Made by a program: the position numbers and the translations under genes. This document shows positions 6,396 to 12,820 of a stretch of DNA of 25,652 nucleotides, piece by piece (within the stretch, counting starts at the first letter, position 1; each line of letters begins with the position of its first letter). The notes under the pieces were generated by a model that had not been told where the DNA came from, made no database searches, and was given only the letters and a program-made list of their open reading frames with translations. Source of the stretch: WYZ-LMO6 sp964509845 (GTDB taxonomy: Archaea; Hadarchaeota; Hadarchaeia; Hadarchaeales; WYZ-LMO6); NCBI GenBank assembly GCA_964509845.1, contig CAZDZG010000014.1, positions 1 through 25,652 of the forward strand. The letters run 5' to 3'.

Positions 6396-8746
6396 AGGTG
6401 GCGGAGCTGTACCGGAGGCTCCCGCTTCCCTCCGAGGTCCTGGAGGTGAACCTGCTTGAGGCGGGGAGGGAGGAGCTCCTCAGGATAAGCCAGGAGATGG
6501 GCCTGGCCATGAGCCTGAGGGAGATGGAGGAGTGCAAGAGGTACTTCGCGAGGAAGGGAAGGAACCCCACCGACGTGGAGCTGCAGGGGATAGCCCAGAC
6601 CTGGTCGGAGCACTGCTACCACAAAACCTTCAAGGGGGTGATAAGGGTGGGAAGGAGGAGGGTGAGGCTCTTCAGGGATTACATAGCGAGGGTGACGGAG
6701 GAGCTCTCCCCCCCATGGTGCCTTTCCGTCTTCAAGGATAACGCCGGGATCGTGGAGTTCGAGGGTGAGTACGCCATAGCCGCCAAGGTGGAGACCCACA
6801 ACCATCCCTCCGCGGTGGAGCCCTTCGGGGGGGCCGCCACGGGGGTGGGAGGGGTGATAAGGGACATCCTGGGGGTCTGGGCCAAGCCCATAGCCTGCCT
6901 GGACGTCCTGGGCTTCGGTCCCCTCAACTTCCCGCACGAGAGGCTCCCTCCCGGGGTGAAGCACCCCAGCTACATCTACAGAGGGGTGGTGGCGGGCATA
7001 GGGGCCTATGGCAACCAGATGGGCATCCCCACGGTGGCGGGGGCCATCTACTTCGATGAGAGCTACGTGGGAAACCCCGTGGTCTACTGCGGGTGCGTGG
7101 GGCTCCTCCACCTTCCGTGTTACCGGAAGGAAACGAGGCCGGGAGACTACCTGCTGTTAGTGGGGGGGAGAACGGGAAGGGATGGCATCCACGGGGTAAC
7201 CTTCGCCTCCCTGGAGCTCTCCGAGAGGGCGGAGGAGGTTTCCAGGCCCGCCGTTCAGATTCCCGATCCCATGGAGGAGGAAAAGCTGAGGAGGGGGATC
7301 CTGGAGGTTGGGGAGAGGAGGCTGGCAAGCTCCATCACCGATCTGGGAGGGGGAGGGATCTCCTGTGCCTCAGGCGAGATGGCCAGGGATGCCGGATGCG
7401 GGCTTCAGGTCTGGCTGGACAGGGTACCCCTGAAGTGTGAGATGAGGCCGTGGGAGATCTGGGTCTCGGAGTCCCAGGAGCGGATGGCCCTGAGCGTCCC
7501 CCCCCAGAACCTGCGGAAGGTGATCAGGATCTTCGAGCGGGAGGGGGTGGAGGCCACTCCCATAGGGAGGTTCACCAGGAAGGGCCCCCTTACGGTCTTC
7601 CACCTAGGCCATAAGGTGGCGGAGCTCGATCTGGATTTCCTCTTTTCCCCTCCCCCGGTGGAGAGGAGGGCCAGGTGGAGGGCGCCAGGGCTCGAGGAGC
7701 CGAGCTTCCCCCCTCCCCCCCTCAGGGAGACCCTCCTCAGGCTCCTCTCCTCCCCCAACGTGAGCAGCAGGGAGGAGGTGATCAGGACCTACGATCACGA
7801 GGTCCAGGGTGCCACCGTTCTGAAGCCCCTGCAGGGGGAGGAGGGGGGCCCCAACGATGCGGCGGTCCTGAAGCCCTTACGGGAATCCTGGAAGGGGGTG
7901 GTCCTGTCCTGCGGGTGGAAGCCCAGGTACGGCAGGATCGATCCCTTCTGGATGGCGGCCTCCGCCCTGGAGGAGGCGGTGAGGAACAACGCGGCGGTGG
8001 GGGGGAGGAGGGTGGCCCTGCTGGACAACTTCGTGTGGGGGAATCCGGAGAAGGAGGAACAGCTGGGCTCGCTGGTGAGGGCCTGCGAGGCCTGCTACCG
8101 CTTCGCCAAGGGGCTAGGGGTCCCCTTCATCTCGGGAAAGGACAGCCTGTACAACGAGTCCGTGATGGGCTCCGTCACGCCCACCCTCCTCTTCACGGCG
8201 GTGGGGGTGATACCCGATGTCAGGAAGGCGGTGTCGGTGGAGCTGAAGGCGGAGGGGGATCCCCTTTACCTGCTGGGCCTCACCCGCCACGAGCTGGGGG
8301 GATCCGAGTACTACGCCCTGCTGGGGTACCTGGGGAGGAGCGTGCCCAAGGTGAGGCTGCGCGAGGCCAGGCGGAGCCTGGAGGTGGTGAGGGAGGCGGT
8401 GGACAGGGGGCTGGTGAGGGCCTGCCACGATCTCTCCGAGGGGGGGTTGGGGGTGGCGCTGGCCGAGATGGTCCTGGCCGGGGAAAGGGGGGCGGAGGTG
8501 GATCTCTCGCTGGTGCCGTGCGTGGGGAAGCTCAGGGAGGACCTCCTCCTCTTCTCCGAGTCCAACAGCAGGTTCCTGCTGGAGGTAAAGAAAGGAGGGG
8601 AGGAGGAGTTTGAAAGGCTGGCGGGGAACAGGGCCTCCCGGATAGGTTACGTGCTGGGGGAAGGGGTGCTGAGGGTCAGGGGAAGGGAACGGTGGGAGGT
8701 GGGGGCGGAGGAGCTCAGGAGGGCCTGGAGGAATCCCGCTTGGTGA
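6392..8746 (+). CDS. purL: FGAM synthetase catalytic subunit PurL (small type)
   Basis: ATP-dependent amidation of FGAR to FGAM using ammonia delivered from PurQ. A 784-residue protein, a little longer than the usual 710-750 of small PurL. Landmarks in order: WSEHCYHKTFKG (71-82), KVETHNHPSAVEPFGGAATG (132-151), GRTGRDGIHGVTFAS (259-273), DLGGGGISCASGEMA, TYDHEVQGATVLKPL, GKDSLYNES and CHDLSEGGLGVALAEM. The start is a GTG at 6392 that overlaps the purS stop by 4 nt; an upstream extension of the frame lies inside purS in another frame and is rejected. GTG 6398 is a possible later start. Its stop overlaps the purQ GTG by 4 nt. No glutaminase domain is fused, consistent with a separate PurQ. Confidence 0.96.
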   Translation: MKVAELYRRLPLPSEVLEVNLLEAGREELLRISQEMGLAMSLREMEECKRYFARKGRNPTDVELQGIAQTWSEHCYHKTFKGVIRVGRRRVRLFRDYIARVTEELSPPWCLSVFKDNAGIVEFEGEYAIAAKVETHNHPSAVEPFGGAATGVGGVIRDILGVWAKPIACLDVLGFGPLNFPHERLPPGVKHPSYIYRGVVAGIGAYGNQMGIPTVAGAIYFDESYVGNPVVYCGCVGLLHLPCYRKETRPGDYLLLVGGRTGRDGIHGVTFASLELSERAEEVSRPAVQIPDPMEEEKLRRGILEVGERRLASSITDLGGGGISCASGEMARDAGCGLQVWLDRVPLKCEMRPWEIWVSESQERMALSVPPQNLRKVIRIFEREGVEATPIGRFTRKGPLTVFHLGHKVAELDLDFLFSPPPVERRARWRAPGLEEPSFPPPPLRETLLRLLSSPNVSSREEVIRTYDHEVQGATVLKPLQGEEGGPNDAAVLKPLRESWKGVVLSCGWKPRYGRIDPFWMAASALEEAVRNNAAVGGRRVALLDNFVWGNPEKEEQLGSLVRACEACYRFAKGLGVPFISGKDSLYNESVMGSVTPTLLFTAVGVIPDVRKAVSVELKAEGDPLYLLGLTRHELGGSEYYALLGYLGRSVPKVRLREARRSLEVVREAVDRGLVRACHDLSEGGLGVALAEMVLAGERGAEVDLSLVPCVGKLREDLLLFSESNSRFLLEVKKGGEEEFERLAGNRASRIGYVLGEGVLRVRGRERWEVGAEELRRAWRNPAW

Positions 8747-9522
8747 GGATCTGCGTTCTGAGGGCGGAGGGCACCAACTGTGACGGGGAGACCGTGGTGG
8801 CACTGGAGGAAGCGGGGGCGGAGGTCGAGCTCCTGCACTTCAGGAGACTGGTCAGGGAGGGGCTGGACAGGTACGACGCGCTGGTGATCCCAGGGGGATT
8901 CTCCTTCGGGGACAGGGTGAGGGCCGGGGCCATCCTGGGAAAGGAGCTGGGGGTGAGGATGAGGTCGGAGCTGGGGAAGTTCGTGAGGGGAGGGGGGGCC
9001 ATCCTGGGGATATGCAACGGCTTCCAGGTCCTGGTGGAGGCCGGCCTCCTTCCAGGCTTCAGATGGGGGGAGGTGGAGGCGGCCCTCGCCCTCAACAGCT
9101 CCGGAAGGTTCGAGTGCAGGTGGGTCAGGGTCAGGGTGGAGGGGGGAGGGAAGTGCCTTTTCACCAGGGGAATGAGGAGGGGGGAGGTGCTGAGGATGCC
9201 GGTGGCCCATGCGGAGGGGAAGTTCCTCTTTCCGAGGGGAAGGGAGAAACGAATGCTGGGGAGGCTCAGGAAGGGGGATCAGCTTATCTTCAGGTACTGC
9301 GACGAGCGGGGGAGGCCGGCCGGGGGAAGGTATCCGCTGAACCCCAACGGCTCCTTCTTCGACATTGCGGGGATCTGCGATCCCACGGGCAGGATCCTGG
9401 GCATGATGCCCCACCCGGAGAGGGCGGCCTTCGGCATCCAGCTCCCGGACTGGACGAGGGAGGGAATTCGGGAATACGGGGACGGGATGAAGATCTTCAC
9501 CTCCCTGGTGGACAACCTCTGA
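8743..9522 (+). CDS. purQ: FGAM synthetase glutaminase subunit PurQ
   Basis: Class I glutamine amidotransferase that hydrolyses glutamine and feeds ammonia to PurL. 259 residues, near the upper end for PurQ. It has AEGTNCDGET (8-17), the oxyanion-strand PGGFSFGDRVRAG, the nucleophile elbow GICNGFQVL with Cys91, and the catalytic pair His224-Glu226 in MPHPERA. ICNGFQ is the PurQ-specific form of the elbow. Start is GTG 8743, overlapping the purL stop (GTGA); TTG 8740 directly before it and earlier codons in the same frame lie within purL. It is the last gene of the purB-to-purQ unit and is followed by a 105-nt spacer with hairpins and a new promoter. Confidence 0.95.
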   Translation: MRICVLRAEGTNCDGETVVALEEAGAEVELLHFRRLVREGLDRYDALVIPGGFSFGDRVRAGAILGKELGVRMRSELGKFVRGGGAILGICNGFQVLVEAGLLPGFRWGEVEAALALNSSGRFECRWVRVRVEGGGKCLFTRGMRRGEVLRMPVAHAEGKFLFPRGREKRMLGRLRKGDQLIFRYCDERGRPAGGRYPLNPNGSFFDIAGICDPTGRILGMMPHPERAAFGIQLPDWTREGIREYGDGMKIFTSLVDNL

Positions 9523-9589
9523 ACCGGGTCCACCGGCACGGCCTGCGAGGCCGCTGGCCCGGCAGCGCTCGAGGCTTCGACGGACGTCG
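9523..9589 (+). other. Cluster of four short perfect hairpins after purQ
   Basis: Directly after the purQ stop come four adjacent inverted repeats: CCGG-gtcca-CCGG (9524-9536 region), CGGCC-tgcga-GGCCG (9539-9553), CGCTG-6 nt-CAGCG (9552-9567) and CGAC-ggac-GTCG (9578-9589). Stems are only 4-5 bp but very GC-rich with short loops; the second and third share bases and may be alternatives. No T-run follows, so a classic intrinsic terminator is not shown. The cluster may act in 3'-end formation or mRNA stability, or be a small structured RNA. Function is inference; the inverted repeats are seen. Confidence 0.45.
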
Positions 9590-9591
9590 GC

Positions 9592-9602
9592 AAAACTAAA
9601 AG
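9592..9602 (+). promoter_or_regulatory. TATA-like element upstream of purE
   Basis: AAAACTAAAAG stands out in a GC-rich spacer and lies about 26-36 nt before the purE ATG (9628). It shares TAAAAGCC with the purH/purB TATA element. At this spacing the purE mRNA would have almost no leader; no good Shine-Dalgarno motif precedes the ATG, which agrees with leaderless translation. Confidence 0.5.
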
Positions 9603-9627
9603 CCCCCGCTCCCTTATCCTCTTGAAA

Positions 9628-10107
9628 ATGAAGGTGGTGATCCTTTACGGCTCGAGGTCAGACGTGGAGTTCGCGCAGCCGGCGAGGGCCCTGCTCAGGG
9701 AGCTCGGGGTGAGGTTCGAGGAAAGGGTGGCCTCAGCCCACAAGACCCCCGACAAGCTGCTGGAGATGCTGGAGGAATACGAGCGAAGCGGGGAGGAGCT
9801 GGTCTACCTCACCGTGGTGGGGAGGTCCAACGCCCTTTCCGGGATGGTGGACGCCAGGGTAAGGCACCCGGTGATAGCCTGCCCCGTGAGGGTGGAGAGC
9901 TTCCCCTTCGACCTCTTTTCCTCCCTCAGGATGCCCAGGGGGGTGGCCCCGCTCGTGGTGACGGATCCGGAAGGGGCGGCACTGGCCGCGGCCAAGATCC
10001 TCTCGCTGGTGGACAGGGAGCTGGGGGAGAGGATCTCGCGGTGGCAGGAGGAGAGAAGGGAGGAGGTCCTCTCCGCCGATGCGGAGGCGAGGAGGGGATG
10101 GAGGTAG
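9628..10107 (+). CDS. purE: AIR carboxylase, class II (PAICS-like) PurE
   Basis: A 159-residue PurE-fold protein. Class I PurE (bacteria, plants, fungi) rearranges N5-CAIR made by PurK; class II PurE (animals, some bacteria and archaea) carboxylates AIR directly with CO2. Here the phosphate loop is GSRSD (8-12). The next two motifs are SAHKTPD (36-42) and VVGRSNALSG (63-72). Class I enzymes read SAHRTP and GAAHLPG, whereas human PAICS reads SAHKGPD and AVAGRSNGLG. The later stretch SSLRMPRGVAPLVVTDPEGAA also follows the animal SSLRLPSGL...LSPEGSA pattern. So class II is the call, and the absence of purK nearby agrees. ATG 9628 is preferred; TTG 9622 in frame is possible. It overlaps purC by 10 nt. 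In animals the same two activities are fused in one PAICS chain. Confidence 0.93.
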   Translation: MKVVILYGSRSDVEFAQPARALLRELGVRFEERVASAHKTPDKLLEMLEEYERSGEELVYLTVVGRSNALSGMVDARVRHPVIACPVRVESFPFDLFSSLRMPRGVAPLVVTDPEGAALAAAKILSLVDRELGERISRWQEERREEVLSADAEARRGWR

Positions 10108-10934
10108 AGGAACCCCTCCTCCGGTCCGAGCTCCCCCTGAAACTCTTCAAGAGGGGAAAGGTGCGTGACGTGTACGATCTGGGGGAGACCCTGCTGGTGG
10201 TCTCCACCGACAGGATCTCCGCCTTCGACGTGGTGCTTCCCGACGGCATCCCCCACAAGGGGGAGGCCCTGAACAGGCTCTCGGTCTTCTGGTTCAACCT
10301 TTTCAGGGACGTTCCCAGTCACTTCCTGGAGGCGGTGGACGGGAGGAGCATGCTCGTCAGGAAGGCCTCCCCCTTCCCCTTCGAGTTCATCGTCAGGGGC
10401 TTTCTGTACGGCTCCGCCTGGGAGAGGTACTCCTCGGGCAAGGAGATCTGCGGGATACGCCTCCCGCCAGGCCTCAGGAAGGCCTCCAGGCTTCCCGAAC
10501 CCCTCCTCACCCCCACCACGAAGGAGGAGCACGATCGGGAGGTGAGGTGGGAGGAGGTGGTGGAGAGGCTTGGAAAGGAAGTGGCGGGAGAGGTGAGGGA
10601 GCTCTCCCTCTCCCTCTACGAGAGGGCCTTCTCCCTGGCCGAGCGGAGGGGGATACTGATAGCCGACACCAAGTTCGAGTTCGGATCCCTGGGGGGGGAG
10701 CTGCTCCTGATAGATGAGCTGCTCACCCCCGACTCCTCCCGCTTCTGGCCCGCGGATGGATATGAGGAGGGGAAGGATCCGCCGAGCTTCGACAAGCAGT
10801 ACGTCAGGGATTACCTGATCCGCTCCGGATGGGACAGGAGGCCCCCCGCCCCCCACCTCCCCCCCGAGGTCATCGAGCAGACCTCCAGGAGATACGTGGA
10901 GTGCTACGAGAGGCTCACGGGAAGGAAATTTTAA
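10098..10934 (+). CDS. purC: SAICAR synthetase
   Basis: Joins CAIR and aspartate with ATP to form SAICAR, the step after PurE. A 278-residue protein of the longer bacterial/yeast ADE1 type. Motifs: FKRGKVRDVYDLG near residues 15-27, STDRISAFDVVLPDGIPHKG, RGFLYGSAWERY, TPTTKEEHD, ADTKFEFG, LIDELLTPDSSRFWP and SFDKQYVRDYL. The KVRDVYD and STDRISAFDV forms are unlike the PurC half of animal PAICS (EGKTKEVYEL), so although it adjoins a PAICS-like purE, this enzyme belongs to a different branch. Start taken at ATG 10098 behind GGAGGGG, within the end of purE; the frame is open 19 codons further upstream but that lies in purE. Its stop codon overlaps the purF TATA box. Confidence 0.95.
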   Translation: MEVEEPLLRSELPLKLFKRGKVRDVYDLGETLLVVSTDRISAFDVVLPDGIPHKGEALNRLSVFWFNLFRDVPSHFLEAVDGRSMLVRKASPFPFEFIVRGFLYGSAWERYSSGKEICGIRLPPGLRKASRLPEPLLTPTTKEEHDREVRWEEVVERLGKEVAGEVRELSLSLYERAFSLAERRGILIADTKFEFGSLGGELLLIDELLTPDSSRFWPADGYEEGKDPPSFDKQYVRDYLIRSGWDRRPPAPHLPPEVIEQTSRRYVECYERLTGRKF

Positions 10935-10936
10935 TA
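10929..10936 (+). promoter_or_regulatory. TATA box for purF
   Basis: TTTTAATA overlaps the purC stop codon and is centred about 23-24 nt before the purF GTG at 10956. With the archaeal TATA-to-start distance the purF mRNA would begin about at its first codon, so a separate purF transcript without a leader is likely, though readthrough from purC is also possible. Confidence 0.5.
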
Positions 10937-10955
10937 GGGTTTCCTAAAGGGTCTG

Positions 10956-12428
10956 GTGGGGCTGGGCCTTCCTGGGGAGTCATGCGGGGTGTTTGGTGCC
11001 TTCGACTTCGAGGGGAAGCAGGTTTTTCCCAGCCTTTACTGGGGTCTGATCTCCCAGAACCACCGGGGCCATCACTCCTACGGCTTTGCCGAGGTCGGGG
11101 AGGAGGGGTTCAAGGCCCACCGCTCCCTGGGCCTCCTGCCTCCCGTCAGGCATCCCTCCATGAGGAAGCTCTTCCGGGAGTTCAAGAGCCACGTGGGGGT
11201 GGGCCACGTCAGGTATGCCACCTCGGGCAGGAGCACCAGGTACTGGCTCCTCAGGGACATGCAGCCCTTCCTGGCCGGAAGGATAGCCCTGGCCTTCAAC
11301 GGCAACCTGGTAAACCAGAAGGAGCTGAGGGAGGAGCTCAGGAGGGAGGGGGGCCTTTCCCGCTCCTCCTCGGACGTGGAGCTGCTCTGCGGGAAGCTGC
11401 TGAAGGGGCTCAAGAACTCGGACCTGGTCTCGGCGGTGGAGGGCTGCATGAACGGGATAGAGGGGGCCTTCTCGGTGGTGGGGCTCACGCGGGAGGGGGA
11501 GCTCTTCGCCTTCAGGGACCCCCTGGGCATAAAGCCCCTCTGCTACGGGTGCAGCCGAGACAACCAGACCTTCGCCGTTTCCTCCGAGAGCGTGGGGCTC
11601 GACATCAACGAGTTCAGGTACGAGGGGGAGGTGCAGCCCGGGGAACTCCTCATCTGGTCGGGAGAGGGAATGAGGAGGGAAAGAATAGTGAAGGCGGAGA
11701 GGAGGGCCTTCTGCAGCTTCGAGTTCGCCTACTTCGCCAGACCCGACTCCCTGCTGGGGAACGGGAGACCCGTTTACAAGATCAGGGAGGAGTTCGGCAG
11801 GAACCTGGCCAGGGAGGATCCCGACCTTCCCAAGAAGGTGGACGTGATCGTCTCCATTCCCTCCACCGGCGACGACGCCGCCTACGGCATGCACGAGGTC
11901 ACGGGCATACCCTGGGAGAGGGCGGTGAGGAGGCACAGGTACGTGGTGGACCGGGCCTTCATCTCGAGTCCGGAGGAGAGGGAGAAGATCATCTCCAGGA
12001 AGATCAACGTTACGGAGGAGATCAGGGGGAAGAGGGTGGCGGTGGTGGAGGACTCCATCGTCAGGGGGGACACCTCCACCAGGGTGGTCAGGAAGCTCAG
12101 GATGGCGGGGGCCAAGGAGATCCACTTCTACTTCACCTTCCCCCGCATCCTCTCCCCCTGTTTCTACGGGATCGACATGGCCACCTTCGGGGAGCTCATA
12201 GGCTCCACCCACACGGAGGAGGAAATAGCGAGGCTCATAGGGGCGGACTCCGTCCACTACCAGTCCCTGGAGGGTTTCATCAGGGCCACCGGGCTGAGGA
12301 GGGAGGAGCTCTGCCTGGGCTGTCTCACGGGGGAGTATCCCACTCCCCTGGCCCAGCGAATGGCGGATGAGATGAGGAAGAGGTTCGAGAGGGGGGAGGA
12401 GGAGAGGGGAAGGATCTACGAAAGGTGA
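10956..12428 (+). CDS. purF: Amidophosphoribosyltransferase (glutamine PRPP amidotransferase), divergent
   Basis: Commits PRPP to purine synthesis: PRPP plus glutamine gives phosphoribosylamine. 490 residues with a normal two-domain layout. The Ntn glutaminase nucleophile is Cys10, so a 9-residue propeptide (MGLGLPGES) must be removed. Glutaminase residues are Arg86, Tyr87 and Thr89 (GHVRYATSG), FNGN at 114-117, and Asp140. The PRPP loop VVEDSIVRGDT is at 363-373. Four cysteines at 253, 402, 453 and 456 match the Fe-S ligands of B. subtilis PurF (CSFEFAYFARPDS, SPCFYGID, CLGCLTGEYP). Unusual: the normally near-invariant QHRGQESAG reads NHRGHHSYG (35-43), HNGN reads FNGN, and PDSG reads PSTG. 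Start is GTG 10956; ATG 10982 is out of frame and begins at the catalytic Cys. Confidence 0.94.
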   Translation: MGLGLPGESCGVFGAFDFEGKQVFPSLYWGLISQNHRGHHSYGFAEVGEEGFKAHRSLGLLPPVRHPSMRKLFREFKSHVGVGHVRYATSGRSTRYWLLRDMQPFLAGRIALAFNGNLVNQKELREELRREGGLSRSSSDVELLCGKLLKGLKNSDLVSAVEGCMNGIEGAFSVVGLTREGELFAFRDPLGIKPLCYGCSRDNQTFAVSSESVGLDINEFRYEGEVQPGELLIWSGEGMRRERIVKAERRAFCSFEFAYFARPDSLLGNGRPVYKIREEFGRNLAREDPDLPKKVDVIVSIPSTGDDAAYGMHEVTGIPWERAVRRHRYVVDRAFISSPEEREKIISRKINVTEEIRGKRVAVVEDSIVRGDTSTRVVRKLRMAGAKEIHFYFTFPRILSPCFYGIDMATFGELIGSTHTEEEIARLIGADSVHYQSLEGFIRATGLRREELCLGCLTGEYPTPLAQRMADEMRKRFERGEEERGRIYER

Positions 12429-12442
12429 GCCGGAGGATGGGG

Positions 12443-12462
12443 CCAAAAAGGATAAATATAAG
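12443..12462 (+). promoter_or_regulatory. BRE/TATA promoter for tRNA-Lys and probably the RNA polymerase operon
   Basis: CCAAAAAGGATAAATATAAG holds a purine-rich BRE-like stretch followed by TAAATATA (12453-12460), the best match to the archaeal TATA consensus in the window. Its centre is about 29 nt upstream of the mature tRNA 5' end. The EF-1A promoter has an almost identical CCAAAAAAGATTTAAAG. There is no room for another TATA box between the tRNA and rpoH except inside the tRNA gene. Confidence 0.75.
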
Positions 12463-12485
12463 AAGTTTTCATTCCCCGATTAGTT

Positions 12486-12560
12486 GGGCCTGTGGCGCAG
12501 TCTGGTCAGCGCACCGGCCTTTTAAGCCGGGAGCCGTGGGTTCAAATCCCACCAGGCCCG
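12486..12560 (+). tRNA. tRNA-Lys (anticodon UUU)
   Basis: A 75-nt cloverleaf folds without mismatches. Acceptor stem GGGCCTG pairs with CAGGCCC. The D stem is GCGC/GCGC with loop AGTCTGGTCA. Anticodon stem CCGGC/GCCGG carries loop CTTTTAA, giving anticodon TTT. The variable region is GAGCC, and T stem GTGGG/CCCAC carries loop TTCAAAT. The discriminator base is G. No intron is present and the 3' CCA is not encoded. It reads AAA and AAG lysine codons. It ends 15 nt before the rpoH ATG, on the same strand. Confidence 0.97.
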
Positions 12561-12575
12561 TGTGGGGGCGGCGGG

Positions 12576-12818
12576 ATGGGAGAGGAGTTTGATCCCCGGG
12601 GGCACGTGCTGGTGCCTGAGCATAGGGTGCTGTCAAAGGAGGAGGGAGAAGAGGTCCTGAGGAGGTACGGGGTGAAGCCCCACCAGCTCCCCCTCCTCAA
12701 GAGCTCGGATCCCGTGGCCAGGGCCATAGGGGCCAGACCGGGGGACATAGTGGAGGTGCGGAGGGTGAGTCCCACCGCCGGCAGGGCGGTGGCCTACCGC
12801 TACGTGGTGGAGGGGTAA
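12576..12818 (+). CDS. rpoH: RNA polymerase subunit H (Rpb5 C-terminal-like)
   Basis: An 80-residue archaeal RpoH, equivalent to the C-terminal domain of eukaryotic Rpb5, part of the lower jaw of RNA polymerase near downstream DNA. Family features are VPEHRVLSKEE near the start, GVKPHQLPLLKSSDPVARAIGA in the middle and GDIVEVRRVSPTAGRAVAYRYVV at the end. Length is typical (75-85). Start chosen at ATG 12576, since the frame that is open upstream to 12492 runs through the tRNA. It begins 15 nt after tRNA-Lys and its stop is followed after 2 nt by the rpoB start. The order H-B-A'-A'' is the standard archaeal one. Confidence 0.96.
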   Translation: MGEEFDPRGHVLVPEHRVLSKEEGEEVLRRYGVKPHQLPLLKSSDPVARAIGARPGDIVEVRRVSPTAGRAVAYRYVVEG

Positions 12819-12820
12819 GG

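Noticed and set aside
10982..10984. ATG as an alternative purF start
   Set aside because: It is out of frame with PurF by one base; the in-frame codon there is TGC for the catalytic cysteine.
10829..12370. A 513-codon plus-strand frame overlapping purF
   Set aside because: Low-complexity Gly/Arg/Gln product in a shifted frame of purF, which itself has all expected catalytic motifs.
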